Below are positions 27,490-36,982 of a stretch of 64,000 nucleotides of DNA, piece after piece; the stretch's first letter is position 1; each line of letters opens with the position of its first letter. Source of the stretch: Sphingomonas cavernae (GTDB lineage: Bacteria > Pseudomonadota > Alphaproteobacteria > Sphingomonadales > Sphingomonadaceae); assembly GCF_003590775.1 (NCBI RefSeq), contig NZ_QYUM01000004.1, forward strand, positions 806,001 to 870,000. The letters are read 5' to 3'. The translations under genes were made by a program, and so were the position numbers. Below the pieces are notes generated by a model. The model had not been told where the DNA came from, made no database searches, and saw only the letters and a program-made list of their open reading frames with translations.

Positions 27490-29966
27490 CAGCCCTCTCC
27501 TTCGATCAGTGCGCGAACCTCGGCGGCGGATCCTGCCGCGAGCGCACGCGCAGCCAACGCCTTGCAATCTTCCAGCAACAACCCGCGCACCGCAGCCTTC
27601 AGCGCAGGGATCGCAGCGGCGGTCGCGGACAATTCGGTAATGCCCAGCCCGATCAGGATCGCGGCGGCACGCGGTTCGGAAGCGACGCCACCGCACACGC
27701 CCGTCCAGCGCCCGTGTTTCGCGCCGCCTTTTGCCGCCTCGGCGATCAGACGGAGCACCGCCGGGTGCAGCGCGTCTATCTTGTCGGCCACCGCCGGGTT
27801 TCCGCGATCGGCGGCCAGAGCGTACTGGGTCAAATCGTTGGACCCGATCGACAGGAAATCGGCCTCGGCAGCTATGTTGTCAGCGAGGATCGCTGCGGAT
27901 GGTGTCTCTATCATCACCCCCAAAGCCACACGCTCGGTCAGGCCCACGGCTTTCGCCGCTTCGTCAAAGATTGCCCGAACCGCGCGCAGTTCCTCGACGT
28001 CGACGATCATCGGCACCATCACGCGGCACTGCGCCGCGGGCACGCCGGCGAAGATCGCGCGGAGCTGTGTCGCGAGCAATTCGGGTTTTTGCAGCCCCAG
28101 CCGCACGCCGCGATTGCCGAGCGCGGGATTGTCCTCATGCGGGAAAGGCAGATAGGGCACGGGCTTGTCGCCGCCGATGTCGAGCGTGCGTATGATGAGC
28201 GGTCGCCCCTTGAGCGCCGCCGCGATCGCGGCATAGCTTTCGCGCTGTTCTTCCTCCGAAGGCGCATCGGCGCGATCGAGGAAGATGAATTCGGTGCGCA
28301 GCAGCCCGCAGCCCTCGGCACCCAACCGCACCGCGCGTGTAGCTTCCTCCGCCGAGCAGAGATTGGCGAAGACCTCAATCCGCGTGCCGTCGGCCATGAC
28401 GCAATCGTCCGCCGCCGCAGCAACCTCGGTCGCGTGGCGCGCGCTGTTCGCCAGCAGCCTTTCAGCCATGTCCTGCAACCGGGCGGGTACGGGATCCGAA
28501 TCGAGCGTGCGCGCATCGGCGTCAAGAACCACGGTGCGCCCCTCGGGCACGGCAAATACTCCCGCGCCCGTCGCAACCAGCATCGGCACTCCGGCGGCGG
28601 CCGCGAGGATCGCGACGTGCGAGGTCGGGCCCCCGCGTGCCGTGGCAACGCCGCCGAGCCGCGTCGCATCGAGCGCCATGAATTGCGAGGGCAACAGCTC
28701 ATCGGCGATCAGGATCGCGCGATCGGGCAGCCGCGGCATTGCCGGTGCAGTATCGCCGAGCAATTTGGCGATCAGCCGCCGCTCGATGTCGATCAAATCG
28801 GCGATGCGCTCGATCAGCAACGGATCGCCCGTCGCACGGATGGCATCGGCCTGCGCGCGCGTCGCCATCCGCCAGGCGTGACCCGCGCTCTTGCCAAGGC
28901 CCAACCAGCTCTGCGCGCCTTCGAGCAGCTCCGGATCCTCCAGCAGCGCGCGGTGCGCCGCCGCGATCTCTGCGGCGGGCCCCGTTCCCGCGCCGTCAAG
29001 CTCGGCGGAAAGTGCGTGCATCGCATGTTCGAGCGCGGTCGCCTCGTGAACCAGACCCTGCCCAGCCTCGGGCACCTCGGCATCGGCGGGGCGGAACTGG
29101 ACCACGGGTCCGATCGCGAGTCCCGGGGCGGCGCGGACGCCCCTGAACAGGGGACCCGTCGCCAGCGTCGCGACGTCGACGGCAGCCATCGGTGCGGGCG
29201 CCTCATGCGCCTCACCCATCCCCGTCTCGATCAGCGCGGCGACCGCGGTGACCGCAGCGCGCGCATCTGCGCCCTTGCCGGTGATCCGCACGCCGTCGCC
29301 ATGTTTGAGCCCCAGCGTCATCAGTCCGACCGCACTGCGCGCATTGGCCTCACGCCCATGCGCGGCAAAGCTGACCTGCGCGGAGAAGGGCTTGAGTGCA
29401 GCCACGATCTTCGCCGCCGGTCGCGCATGGACGCCATTGGCCATGGGGATACCAATTTCCAGCACCGCGCTGTCGTCGCCGACCGCGGCCGTGCTCGGCG
29501 CGGCGACGCCCTCGGCAATCACCTCCATCAGCGCCTCGCCCGCAACCACGCTCCGGTCGCAGGCGATCAGCACGACGCGATAGCCTTCATTGGCAATCAC
29601 GATTGGCGTGATCAGGCTCTTGGCCCGCGCCGCGACGCTGTCGAGGTCAAAAGCGATCAGCGGATCGCCGGTCTTCACGCGCGCGCCATCGGCGACATGC
29701 GCGGTGAAACCCTCGCCGCCCAGCCCAACGGTCTCAAGCCCGATATGGATCAGCAACTCGGCGCCATTGGCAAGGCGAAGCGTCACCGAATGTCCCGTGG
29801 GCGCGACCGCGATCACCTCGGCATCGGCGGGCGCGCGCAGCACAGCGTCGAGCGGGTCGATCGCGACGCCGTCGCCCATCATTCGCTCGGCGAAGACGGG
29901 ATCGGGCACCTCGTCGAGCGGAGCTGCCCAGCCGGCAAAAGGCGCTGCGACGCGAACGCTGCTCAT
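27489..29966 (-). CDS. PTS multiphosphoryl fusion protein EIIA-HPr-EI
   Basis: An 825-residue cytoplasmic fusion that carries phosphate from phosphoenolpyruvate to the GlcNAc permease. The EIIA (Crr-like) domain comes first, with H59 and the phosphorylated H74 in LLIHIGLETV. The HPr domain follows, with H180 in NGVHARPAAK. The remainder is Enzyme I, with H450 in GGPTSHVAIL and the PEP-binding ERVALGVMIETPSA and GSNDLTQY segments. Together with the EIIBC permease downstream it forms a complete, self-contained PTS. Similar fusions are called NagF or FPr-like. Its ATG overlaps the hexosaminidase stop by 4 bp, so the genes are coupled. Confidence 0.93.
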   Translation of the reverse strand: MSSVRVAAPFAGWAAPLDEVPDPVFAERMMGDGVAIDPLDAVLRAPADAEVIAVAPTGHSVTLRLANGAELLIHIGLETVGLGGEGFTAHVADGARVKTGDPLIAFDLDSVAARAKSLITPIVIANEGYRVVLIACDRSVVAGEALMEVIAEGVAAPSTAAVGDDSAVLEIGIPMANGVHARPAAKIVAALKPFSAQVSFAAHGREANARSAVGLMTLGLKHGDGVRITGKGADARAAVTAVAALIETGMGEAHEAPAPMAAVDVATLATGPLFRGVRAAPGLAIGPVVQFRPADAEVPEAGQGLVHEATALEHAMHALSAELDGAGTGPAAEIAAAHRALLEDPELLEGAQSWLGLGKSAGHAWRMATRAQADAIRATGDPLLIERIADLIDIERRLIAKLLGDTAPAMPRLPDRAILIADELLPSQFMALDATRLGGVATARGGPTSHVAILAAAAGVPMLVATGAGVFAVPEGRTVVLDADARTLDSDPVPARLQDMAERLLANSARHATEVAAAADDCVMADGTRIEVFANLCSAEEATRAVRLGAEGCGLLRTEFIFLDRADAPSEEEQRESYAAIAAALKGRPLIIRTLDIGGDKPVPYLPFPHEDNPALGNRGVRLGLQKPELLATQLRAIFAGVPAAQCRVMVPMIVDVEELRAVRAIFDEAAKAVGLTERVALGVMIETPSAAILADNIAAEADFLSIGSNDLTQYALAADRGNPAVADKIDALHPAVLRLIAEAAKGGAKHGRWTGVCGGVASEPRAAAILIGLGITELSATAAAIPALKAAVRGLLLEDCKALAARALAAGSAAEVRALIEGEG

Positions 29967-32251
29967 GGCCGCGGGATCAACTGGACCGCGTCGATCGCCC
30001 ACATCGGGCTCGGTCCCTTCGCGGTGTAGGTGAAGCAAAGGTCATGGCTCCCTGAGCGCGGCGCGATCTTCGCCTTGAGCGTGGTCAGCGCGGGATTGGA
30101 TGCAGCGGGGGCAAGCGGCAGCACCGCTATGCGCTCGCCCTCGCAGCTATCGATGCGGACCTCGATCTCGCCCTCAGGCGTCGCAGGTGGCCGGAAGACG
30201 ATCTTCTCGATGTCCTTGCCGATCTGGAAGTTGAACGGAATCTGCCCGACATCCACCGCGATTTCGTTGACGCCGTCAAGCGGCGCGGCCTCATAGACCC
30301 AGCAGGGATTCATGATGTCGGTCAGGAAGGCGGCGCGCTTGCCCTCGGCCGGCGCATCATCTTCGAGCTGGAGCGCGATCGTTTCCGTGCAGAGCTTCAA
30401 CTGGGTATCGTCGCGGCGACGGATGGTCATGGCATCGACCGTCTGATCGAGGTTTCCGGGAAGCGCCATGCCGTGCCTGAAGGACGCAGCACGCACCCGC
30501 GTCGGCATGACGAGCGACAGCGGCCGCGCATAGACCGGCGAATTCGCATCAGGCGCACTGCCGTCGGTGGTGTAGCGGATTTCCGCGCCGATCTGGTTCG
30601 CGAGTGTGATCGTGGCCTTATCGCCCCCTGCCGGGCCGAGGGTCGCGAAGGGCGCAAAGGCGCTCGACGACGCCTCGAGCCCCATCGGTTTCAACCGTGC
30701 CAACTGCGGCACCAGCCGGTCGACAAAGCCGTCAAAGTCGCGCTTGTCCGCCGCAGACCAGCCAAGCTCGGCAACCGCTGAAGCGCGCGGAAAGGCGCTG
30801 TATGCGACGCGCTCCTCGGTGCGCATATGCTCGGTCCACAGATTGGCCTGAAGCCCGAGGATATGACGCTGCTGGTCGTCGGTCAGCGTATCGGGCGCGG
30901 GATCGAAATCGTAGACGCGCCGGAGCGTCACCTGCTCGCCACGCCCCGGAGGCTCGGCGGAGGTCCCGCCCTGGCGGTGATTGAGATAGAGTACGGGCTG
31001 CGGCGAAAGCACCGCGTCGTGCCCCGCTTTCGCTGCCGCGACCGCCCCCTCTACCCCGGTCCACGACATGACGGTGGCGTTGGGCGCGAGCCCGCCCTCC
31101 AATATCTCGTCCCAGCCGATGAGACGGCGGCCCTTGCTGCTGAGAAACTTTTCCATGCGCTGGATGAACCAGCTTTGCAGCGCATGCTCGTCCCTGATCC
31201 CCAGCGCCTTCATCTGCGCCTGGATGCGTGGGCTCGCCTTCCACTGATCCTTCACCGCCTCGTCGCCGCCGACATGGATATATTCGGACGGGAAAAGCGC
31301 CATCACCTCGGTCAGCACGTCCTGCAGGAATGTGAAGGTGCCGTCCTCGATATTGAACAGATAGGGGAAAACGCCCCAATCGGATTCGATGCCCGGCGGC
31401 GGGATCACGCCCGTGCCGAGCCCGGCATAGGCGCGGATCGGCGCGAGCGCGTGGCCTGGCATCTCGATCTCGGGCACGATCGTGATGTGGCGCGCCGCGG
31501 CATAGGCGACGATCTCGCGGATCTGCTCCTGCGTGTAATAGCCGCCGGTGCGCGGCAATGTCGGCGCACCCGGCGCCGACGCAGGCGTCCGCCATGCCCC
31601 CGCCTCGACGAGCTTCGGATATTTTTTGATCTCGATCCGCCAGCCCTGGTCGTCAACCAGATGCCAGTGGAAGGTGTTGAGCTTGTGGACCGCCATCCAG
31701 TCGATGAAGCGCTTGATGAATTCGGGCGACTGGAAGTGGCGTGCGCTGTCGAGCATCAGCCCGCGCCAGCGGAAACGCGGCGCGTCGGCAATGCGCGTGG
31801 CGGGGATCGCATCGCTGCCACTGGTCGCGAGCTGCCAGAGCGTCACTGCCCCATAGAAAAGACCCGCGTCGTCACTCGCCGTGATCGTGGCACCGCGCGG
31901 AGTCACGTCGAGGCGATAGCCTTCCTTCGTGATGCCGTCGGTGCGCACGAAACGGATCGCGCCGTTGCGCTGCGTTTCAGTGATGGCGGGACTGATGCCG
32001 CGATTGACCGCGAGCAGCCCGGCCAGCCTTTCAGCGGCCGCGCGCGCGCCTGCATCTCCGGGGGGAACTACGATCACGCTCTGGCCCGTCAGACGGAAGC
32101 TGCCCTTTGACGGTGCGATCGATTGAGGAAGAGGAAGCAGGGGCGGCGCGGCCGCCGATGCCGCAACCGCCGCCGAGGCGCTGGTTGCAAGCAGGATGCC
32201 GGCCGCGAGGAGGGTGAAACGCTGGTTCATGACGCTCGCGCCGGAAGTCAT
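29963..32251 (-). CDS. Beta-N-acetylhexosaminidase (GH20)
   Basis: A 762-residue secreted glycoside hydrolase family 20 enzyme that releases N-acetylglucosamine from chitooligosaccharides or glycans. It has a signal peptide (AAVAASAAA region), a small N-terminal GH20b domain and a catalytic domain with RGLMLDSARHF, HWHLVDDQGW and the catalytic pair D330-E331 in HVGGDEA. A C-terminal chitobiase-like segment (RYTTDGSAPDANSPVY) follows. AGGA lies seven bases before the ATG at 32251; ATG 32230 is an alternative. It should feed GlcNAc to the PTS genes with which it is coupled, after the TonB receptor has admitted oligomers. Confidence 0.92.
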   Translation of the reverse strand: MTSGASVMNQRFTLLAAGILLATSASAAVAASAAAPPLLPLPQSIAPSKGSFRLTGQSVIVVPPGDAGARAAAERLAGLLAVNRGISPAITETQRNGAIRFVRTDGITKEGYRLDVTPRGATITASDDAGLFYGAVTLWQLATSGSDAIPATRIADAPRFRWRGLMLDSARHFQSPEFIKRFIDWMAVHKLNTFHWHLVDDQGWRIEIKKYPKLVEAGAWRTPASAPGAPTLPRTGGYYTQEQIREIVAYAAARHITIVPEIEMPGHALAPIRAYAGLGTGVIPPPGIESDWGVFPYLFNIEDGTFTFLQDVLTEVMALFPSEYIHVGGDEAVKDQWKASPRIQAQMKALGIRDEHALQSWFIQRMEKFLSSKGRRLIGWDEILEGGLAPNATVMSWTGVEGAVAAAKAGHDAVLSPQPVLYLNHRQGGTSAEPPGRGEQVTLRRVYDFDPAPDTLTDDQQRHILGLQANLWTEHMRTEERVAYSAFPRASAVAELGWSAADKRDFDGFVDRLVPQLARLKPMGLEASSSAFAPFATLGPAGGDKATITLANQIGAEIRYTTDGSAPDANSPVYARPLSLVMPTRVRAASFRHGMALPGNLDQTVDAMTIRRRDDTQLKLCTETIALQLEDDAPAEGKRAAFLTDIMNPCWVYEAAPLDGVNEIAVDVGQIPFNFQIGKDIEKIVFRPPATPEGEIEVRIDSCEGERIAVLPLAPAASNPALTTLKAKIAPRSGSHDLCFTYTAKGPSPMWAIDAVQLIPRP

Positions 32252-32307
32252 CTGGTGTTCCTGGTCAAAAACGGGGCGGCCCGTTCACACGGCCCGCCCC
32301 ATCCTGA

Positions 32308-34974
32308 TCAGAACTTCAGGCGTGCGCCAACATAGAACTGGCGGCCATTGTCATAGATGGCGCGCGGCTTGTCGGTCGTGCCCGAATATTGCTCGATCTT
32401 CTCGTTGGTCAGGTTCACCGCGTCCGCTGTCAGCGCGACATTCTCGGTCACGTTGAAGCTGAACGATGCGTCGAGCGACGACAGCGCCTTCTGATTGAGC
32501 GGTGCCGAACGATCGATGTCGATGAAGAACTTCGAACGATAGGTATAGGAAAGCCGTGCGCTCAGCAGGTCGTTCTCGAAATAACCCGTCAGGTTGAGCG
32601 TGTGCTTGCTGTTGCCCGGGATCGGATCGCCGTTGTCCGCCTTCGCATCGGAGTAGGTATAGTTCGCGATCGCACCGAACCCGCCCCAGATCGGACGCGA
32701 GACCTGAAGCTCGAAGCCCTGATTGCGGCCGCCCGGGCCGTTCGACCGGCGGTTGATCTGGTACGGACAGTCGAACAGATTGGGGTTGGTCCCCGCCGCC
32801 GGCACGCAGCCCGCGGGCTCCGAGCCGGGCACGAATACGCTCGGCAGGATCTCGGTCGAGGTCGTGTTCACGATGTACGACTGGATATCCTTGTAGAAGG
32901 CGGCCAGCGCGACGATCGTCTCACGATCGGGATACCATTCGATCGACAGGTCGTACTGATTGGCGCGATACGGCTTCAGATCGGGATCACCGCCGCGGCC
33001 GGTCAGCAAGGTGCCGTTGAGGTCGACGCCCGGCGTGATGTCGACGAAGTCGGGGCGCGTGACGGTCTTGCCCGCCGCGAAGCGCAGCACGATCTGGTCC
33101 GACAGGTCGACCGCGAGGTTCGCGCTCGGCAGGACGTCAGTATAGGAACGTTCCGCCGTCGTCGGGGTGAAGCCGCCAAACGGGTTGGTGAACTCGGGAT
33201 TGGCGCCGCCGATGATGAAGCCTTCCGAGGTCTGGTCGGTCTTCACGACACGCAGCCCGACATTGCCGCGCCAGCCTTCGCCCTTGAACTTCGCCATGGC
33301 ATAGCCGCCATAGGTCTTCTCGTTGATCGAATAGGTGTTGCCCGGAACGAGGAAGCGCGTGGTGATCGCGTCGGCCTGCGCGCCATAGATCGCGCGCAGC
33401 TTGGCGGGATCGACGCGCCAGTAATCGTCCAGCGTCCCCGGCGCCGAGATATTGTCGAGGAAGTCCTTGGGCATGCCGCCGCCCGTGGCGAAGTCGGCCG
33501 AGACGCACGGCACGCCGTTGCAACGCAGGCCCGGCGTGAACACACCGCCATTGGTTGCGAAGCGCTCGGCCGCGCGGTCGTGATCGGTGAACTTGAAGCC
33601 GATTTTCAGCGCCTCCATCGGTCCCCAGTCGACCTCTTGCTCGGCGTCGAGATAGACATATTTCTCTTCGTCGTCATTGGTCACCGACTGCATGCGCGCG
33701 AAGTCGGGGCGCACGCCTGCGGGGTTGAGCGGATCGGGATTGACGAAGCTCACCTCGGGCACGCCGCTGCGCAGGTCATAGCTGAATGCGCCCGGACCCG
33801 CGAACTCCATGAAGTTCTCGTTGCTGGTGTCGCCGGTCGCCTTGGTCCAGCCCGCCTTGAAGTGGATGTTGAGCGTGTCGGTGGGCTGATAGTTCAGGTC
33901 GAAATCGGCAGAATAGGTCTCCGCGACGGCCTTGCGGTCGATCGCGTCATAGACGACGCCGAAGCCCGCGGTGCCGCCGGTGCGCGAGGCGACATTGCCC
34001 GCGACCGCGACGCCGTTCTCGACCACGGCATTGGTGATCGTGCCGCCGCCAGCCAGCGCCTGCTCGCCCCAGGCGATATAGTTCTGGTTGAAGTTGTCCG
34101 CGCCAAAGCGCGAATAGAGGCCGGTGACATTGATCTCCAGCTCGTCCGAAGGACGGAACTGGATTCCGATATTGCCGCCGTAGCGCTCGCGATCCTGCGT
34201 GAACATCGTGGAACCGATCAGCGTCGGGACGAGCGCATTTTGCCCGCCGCCCACTGCAAAGGAGCGATAGCCGAAGATCTCGAGGCCATCACGACGCGTC
34301 TGGCGCTTTTGATAGATCGCACCCACGAGGACGCCGAAGGTCTCATCGGCATTCTTCCAACTGAACAGACCCGAAACCTGCGGGTCGAACTTGCCGGACA
34401 GATCCGAATAAACACCCTGCACCGACGCCGAAATCGACATGGGATCAAGATCGAGCGGATTGCGCGTCAGCACGTTGATGGTGCCGCCGATGCCACCTTC
34501 CTCGACATCCGCCTGAGGGCTCTTGTAGACCTCGAGGCGACCGACGATTTCGGAGGGCAACGTCAGATAGTTGAAGCTGCGCGTCGAGGCGACCTGATCG
34601 AGGATGAACCAGTCTGCGGTGGCGACCGAATGGCCGTTGAGCAGCGTCTTGGTCAGGTTGGGCGCGGTGCCGCGCAACGAAACGCGCTCACCTTCACCGA
34701 ACACGCGATTGACGACGACGCCGGGGACGCGCTGGAGCGCCTCTGCGACGTTCTTGTCGGGAAATTTGCCGATGTCCTCGGCCGAGACGACGTCAGCAAT
34801 GACGTCGGAGTTGCGCTTAACGTCGATGGCGGCAGCCTGCGACGCGCGGACGCCGGTGACAATGATCTCGTCGCCCGCGTCGGCGGGAGCGGCCTCCTGC
34901 GCGGACGCGCCCGTGGCACAGGCCATGAAGGCAAGCACGCTCGCCGATCCCGCAAGGAATTTGTGCAATGTCAT
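32308..34974 (-). CDS. TonB-dependent outer-membrane receptor (chitooligosaccharide/GlcNAc uptake)
   Basis: An 888-residue TonB-dependent receptor. The signal peptide ends GASAQ and is followed by the TonB-box-like DEIIVTGVRAS. The plug domain includes NVAEALQRVPGV and ERVSLRGTAP. The barrel ends in an aromatic residue (ARLKF), as outer-membrane barrels do. A GGGGAG ribosome site precedes the ATG at 34974. Its place as the first gene of the leftward chitin/GlcNAc operon and the adjacent hexosaminidase suggest transport of chitooligosaccharides. It shares its promoter region with the divergent GntR regulator gene. Confidence 0.93.
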   Translation of the reverse strand: MTLHKFLAGSASVLAFMACATGASAQEAAPADAGDEIIVTGVRASQAAAIDVKRNSDVIADVVSAEDIGKFPDKNVAEALQRVPGVVVNRVFGEGERVSLRGTAPNLTKTLLNGHSVATADWFILDQVASTRSFNYLTLPSEIVGRLEVYKSPQADVEEGGIGGTINVLTRNPLDLDPMSISASVQGVYSDLSGKFDPQVSGLFSWKNADETFGVLVGAIYQKRQTRRDGLEIFGYRSFAVGGGQNALVPTLIGSTMFTQDRERYGGNIGIQFRPSDELEINVTGLYSRFGADNFNQNYIAWGEQALAGGGTITNAVVENGVAVAGNVASRTGGTAGFGVVYDAIDRKAVAETYSADFDLNYQPTDTLNIHFKAGWTKATGDTSNENFMEFAGPGAFSYDLRSGVPEVSFVNPDPLNPAGVRPDFARMQSVTNDDEEKYVYLDAEQEVDWGPMEALKIGFKFTDHDRAAERFATNGGVFTPGLRCNGVPCVSADFATGGGMPKDFLDNISAPGTLDDYWRVDPAKLRAIYGAQADAITTRFLVPGNTYSINEKTYGGYAMAKFKGEGWRGNVGLRVVKTDQTSEGFIIGGANPEFTNPFGGFTPTTAERSYTDVLPSANLAVDLSDQIVLRFAAGKTVTRPDFVDITPGVDLNGTLLTGRGGDPDLKPYRANQYDLSIEWYPDRETIVALAAFYKDIQSYIVNTTSTEILPSVFVPGSEPAGCVPAAGTNPNLFDCPYQINRRSNGPGGRNQGFELQVSRPIWGGFGAIANYTYSDAKADNGDPIPGNSKHTLNLTGYFENDLLSARLSYTYRSKFFIDIDRSAPLNQKALSSLDASFSFNVTENVALTADAVNLTNEKIEQYSGTTDKPRAIYDNGRQFYVGARLKF

Positions 34975-35035
34975 CAAACGTCTCCCCTTCCCTGGCACGT
35001 CCTTTTGGACTTCATGCCAATCTGTAACCAATAAC

Positions 35036-35145
35036 AGACCAATGACAAGACCATCAACCAGACCATTACAGCCGTCAAGTGGTTCCATGACAATTTTTTT
35101 GCATTTTTCGAAATTATCTGTTGGCAAGAGGTAATCAATTGGTCT
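35036..35145. promoter_or_regulatory. Divergent nag promoter region with three phased AGACCA boxes
   Basis: AGACCA occurs at 35036-35041, 35048-35053 and 35060-35065, a strict 12-bp period. One inverted copy, TGGTCT, is at 35140-35145. They lie between the TonB receptor and the GntR regulator genes. GntR/NagR-type operators commonly contain TGGTCT/AGACCA half-sites, so this is the probable binding region of the regulator encoded at 35208. Confidence 0.6.
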
Positions 35146-35207
35146 TATATGAAGCGGCAGGGGGCGCTTCCGCCCGGAAACGACAACACACTGGGAGACC
35201 GGAGGCG

Positions 35208-35948
35208 ATGAGCCTGGCCGCGCAGATCGGATCGCTGGACACCAACGGCCACGCACCGCTCTATCAGCGATTGCAGCAGGCGCTGCGCCGCGCGATCGAA
35301 ACGCAATTGATCAAGCCCGAAGAGGCGCTGCCCCCCGAGCGCGACCTCGCGACCGATTTCGAAGTGTCGCGAATCACCGTGCGCAAGGCGCTCGACGGGC
35401 TCGTTCAGGAAGGGCTGCTCACGCGGCGCCAGGGCGCGGGCACTTTCGTCGCGGGACGCGTCGAAAAGCAGTTCTCGAAGCTCACCAGCTTCTCCGAGGA
35501 TATGGCGACGCGCGGCCGCAGCGCACGCAGCGAGTGGCTGAGCAAATCCGTGGGCGCGGTCACCCCCGACGAATCGCTGACGCTGGGCCTCAGCCCGGGC
35601 ACGCGCGTCTTCCGCTTCAACCGCATCCGCTATGCGGACGACATGCCGATGGCGCTCGAATATTCGACGATCCTGGGCAGCGCGCTGCCCTCGGTCGATG
35701 CAGTCGACGCCTCGCTCTACACCGCACTCGAGGCTGCGGGGAACCGCCCTGTCCGCGCGCTCCAGCGCCTGCGCGCGGTGCTGTTCAACGCCGAGCAGGC
35801 CGAGTTGCTCCAGATCGAACCCGGCGCGCCCGGCCTTTTCATCGAACGACGCGGTTATCTCGAGGACGGGCGCCCCGTCGAGATGACGCATAGCTGGTAC
35901 CGCGGCGACGCCTATGACTTCGTGGCAGAACTGAACGCACTCGCATGA
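35208..35948 (+). CDS. GntR family regulator of N-acetylglucosamine utilization
   Basis: A 246-residue GntR/HutC-family regulator. The winged helix is at about residues 20-80 (LPPERDLATDFEVSRITVRKAL) and the UTRA effector domain follows, with TRVFRFNRIRYADDMPMALE. The relative NagR/NagQ and DasR regulators respond to GlcNAc-6-P or GlcN-6-P. The ATG at 35208 is preceded by GGAGG. Its stop overlaps the deaminase start (ATGA), so it heads a regulator-deaminase-nagA operon. It likely represses both this operon and the divergent receptor-hexosaminidase-PTS operon through AGACCA/TGGTCT sites. Confidence 0.88.
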   Translation: MSLAAQIGSLDTNGHAPLYQRLQQALRRAIETQLIKPEEALPPERDLATDFEVSRITVRKALDGLVQEGLLTRRQGAGTFVAGRVEKQFSKLTSFSEDMATRGRSARSEWLSKSVGAVTPDESLTLGLSPGTRVFRFNRIRYADDMPMALEYSTILGSALPSVDAVDASLYTALEAAGNRPVRALQRLRAVLFNAEQAELLQIEPGAPGLFIERRGYLEDGRPVEMTHSWYRGDAYDFVAELNALA

Positions 35949-36982
35949 CCGTCCCCTCACCTGAATCCACAAAGATGTTTGCCGAGGCGGGTGAAGCCGG
36001 CGCGGTCGTCGCCGCGCAGCGCGCGGCCAATGCGGAGGCGATCGCTGCACTTGCCGCGCGGCTGCGCAGTCGCCCCCCGGCAGCCGTTCTCACCTGCGCT
36101 CGCGGCAGTTCGGATCACGCCGCGACCTTCGCCAAATATCTGATCGAGACGCGGCTGGGCGTCGTCACCTCGTCGCAGGCGCCTTCGATCGCATCGGTCT
36201 ATGGCGTTGCCACGCGCGCCGCCGATTCGCTGTGCCTCACCATTTCACAATCGGGCAAGAGCCCCGATCTGCTCGCAACCGTCGAGGCAGCCAAGGGCGC
36301 GGGCGCGCATGTCGCGGCGCTCGTCAATGTCGCCGATTCGCCGCTTGCAGGACTCGCTGACAGCGTTCTCCCATTGCATGCCGGACCCGAGATCAGCGTG
36401 GCGGCTACCAAGAGCTATATCGCCGCGCTTGCCGCGCTGGTCGATCTCGTCGCGGCGTGGAGCGACGATGCCGAGCTTTCCGACGCGCTCGCCGCCGCAC
36501 CCGCCCAGCTCCAATCGGCCTGGTCCGCCGACTGGTCGCCGCTGGTCGAGCGTCTGAAAGACGTGCGCGGTCTTTATGTCATCGGCCGCGGGCTGGGGCT
36601 CGGCATCGCGCAGGAAGCCGCGCTCAAGTTCAAGGAAACCTGCGGGCTCCACGCCGAGGCGTTCAGCGCCGCCGAGGTCAGACACGGCCCGATGGCGCTG
36701 GTCGGCCCCGGCTTCCCGCTGCTCGTCTTCCGCCAGTCGGACGAGACCGAAAGCAGCATCGACGATCTGGTTTCGGAAGTGGTCGCGCGCGGCGGGGAGG
36801 TGCTCGTCGCGGGCCCGACCACAAAGGGCGCGATCTCGCTCCCCTCCGTCCCGGCGCACCCCGCGATCGAGCCGATGCTCCAGATCCAGTCCTTCTACCG
36901 CGCGGCCAACGCGCTCTCGATCGCGCGCGGCTTCAATCCCGATACGCCGCCGCATCTCGCCAAGGTCACGGAAACCGTCTGA
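35945..36982 (+). CDS. nagB: Glucosamine-6-phosphate deaminase, SIS-domain type (NagB-II)
   Basis: This 345-residue protein has two SIS domains (first around CARGSSDHAATFAKY, second around VIGRGLGLGIAQEAALK) and the FKETCGLHAEAFSAAEVRHGP segment typical of the isomerase half of GlmS. It lacks the glutaminase domain. In alphaproteobacteria such AgaS/NagB-II proteins replace classic NagB and convert GlcN-6-P to fructose-6-P and ammonia. It overlaps the GntR gene by 4 bp and nagA by 1 bp, consistent with this role. It is not homologous to the Rossmann-type NagB of E. coli. Confidence 0.88.
   Translation: MTVPSPESTKMFAEAGEAGAVVAAQRAANAEAIAALAARLRSRPPAAVLTCARGSSDHAATFAKYLIETRLGVVTSSQAPSIASVYGVATRAADSLCLTISQSGKSPDLLATVEAAKGAGAHVAALVNVADSPLAGLADSVLPLHAGPEISVAATKSYIAALAALVDLVAAWSDDAELSDALAAAPAQLQSAWSADWSPLVERLKDVRGLYVIGRGLGLGIAQEAALKFKETCGLHAEAFSAAEVRHGPMALVGPGFPLLVFRQSDETESSIDDLVSEVVARGGEVLVAGPTTKGAISLPSVPAHPAIEPMLQIQSFYRAANALSIARGFNPDTPPHLAKVTETV

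Noticed and set aside
32389-35034. An 881-codon open frame on the plus strand
   Set aside because: It is antisense to the TonB receptor gene and shows no motif, signal peptide or ribosome site.
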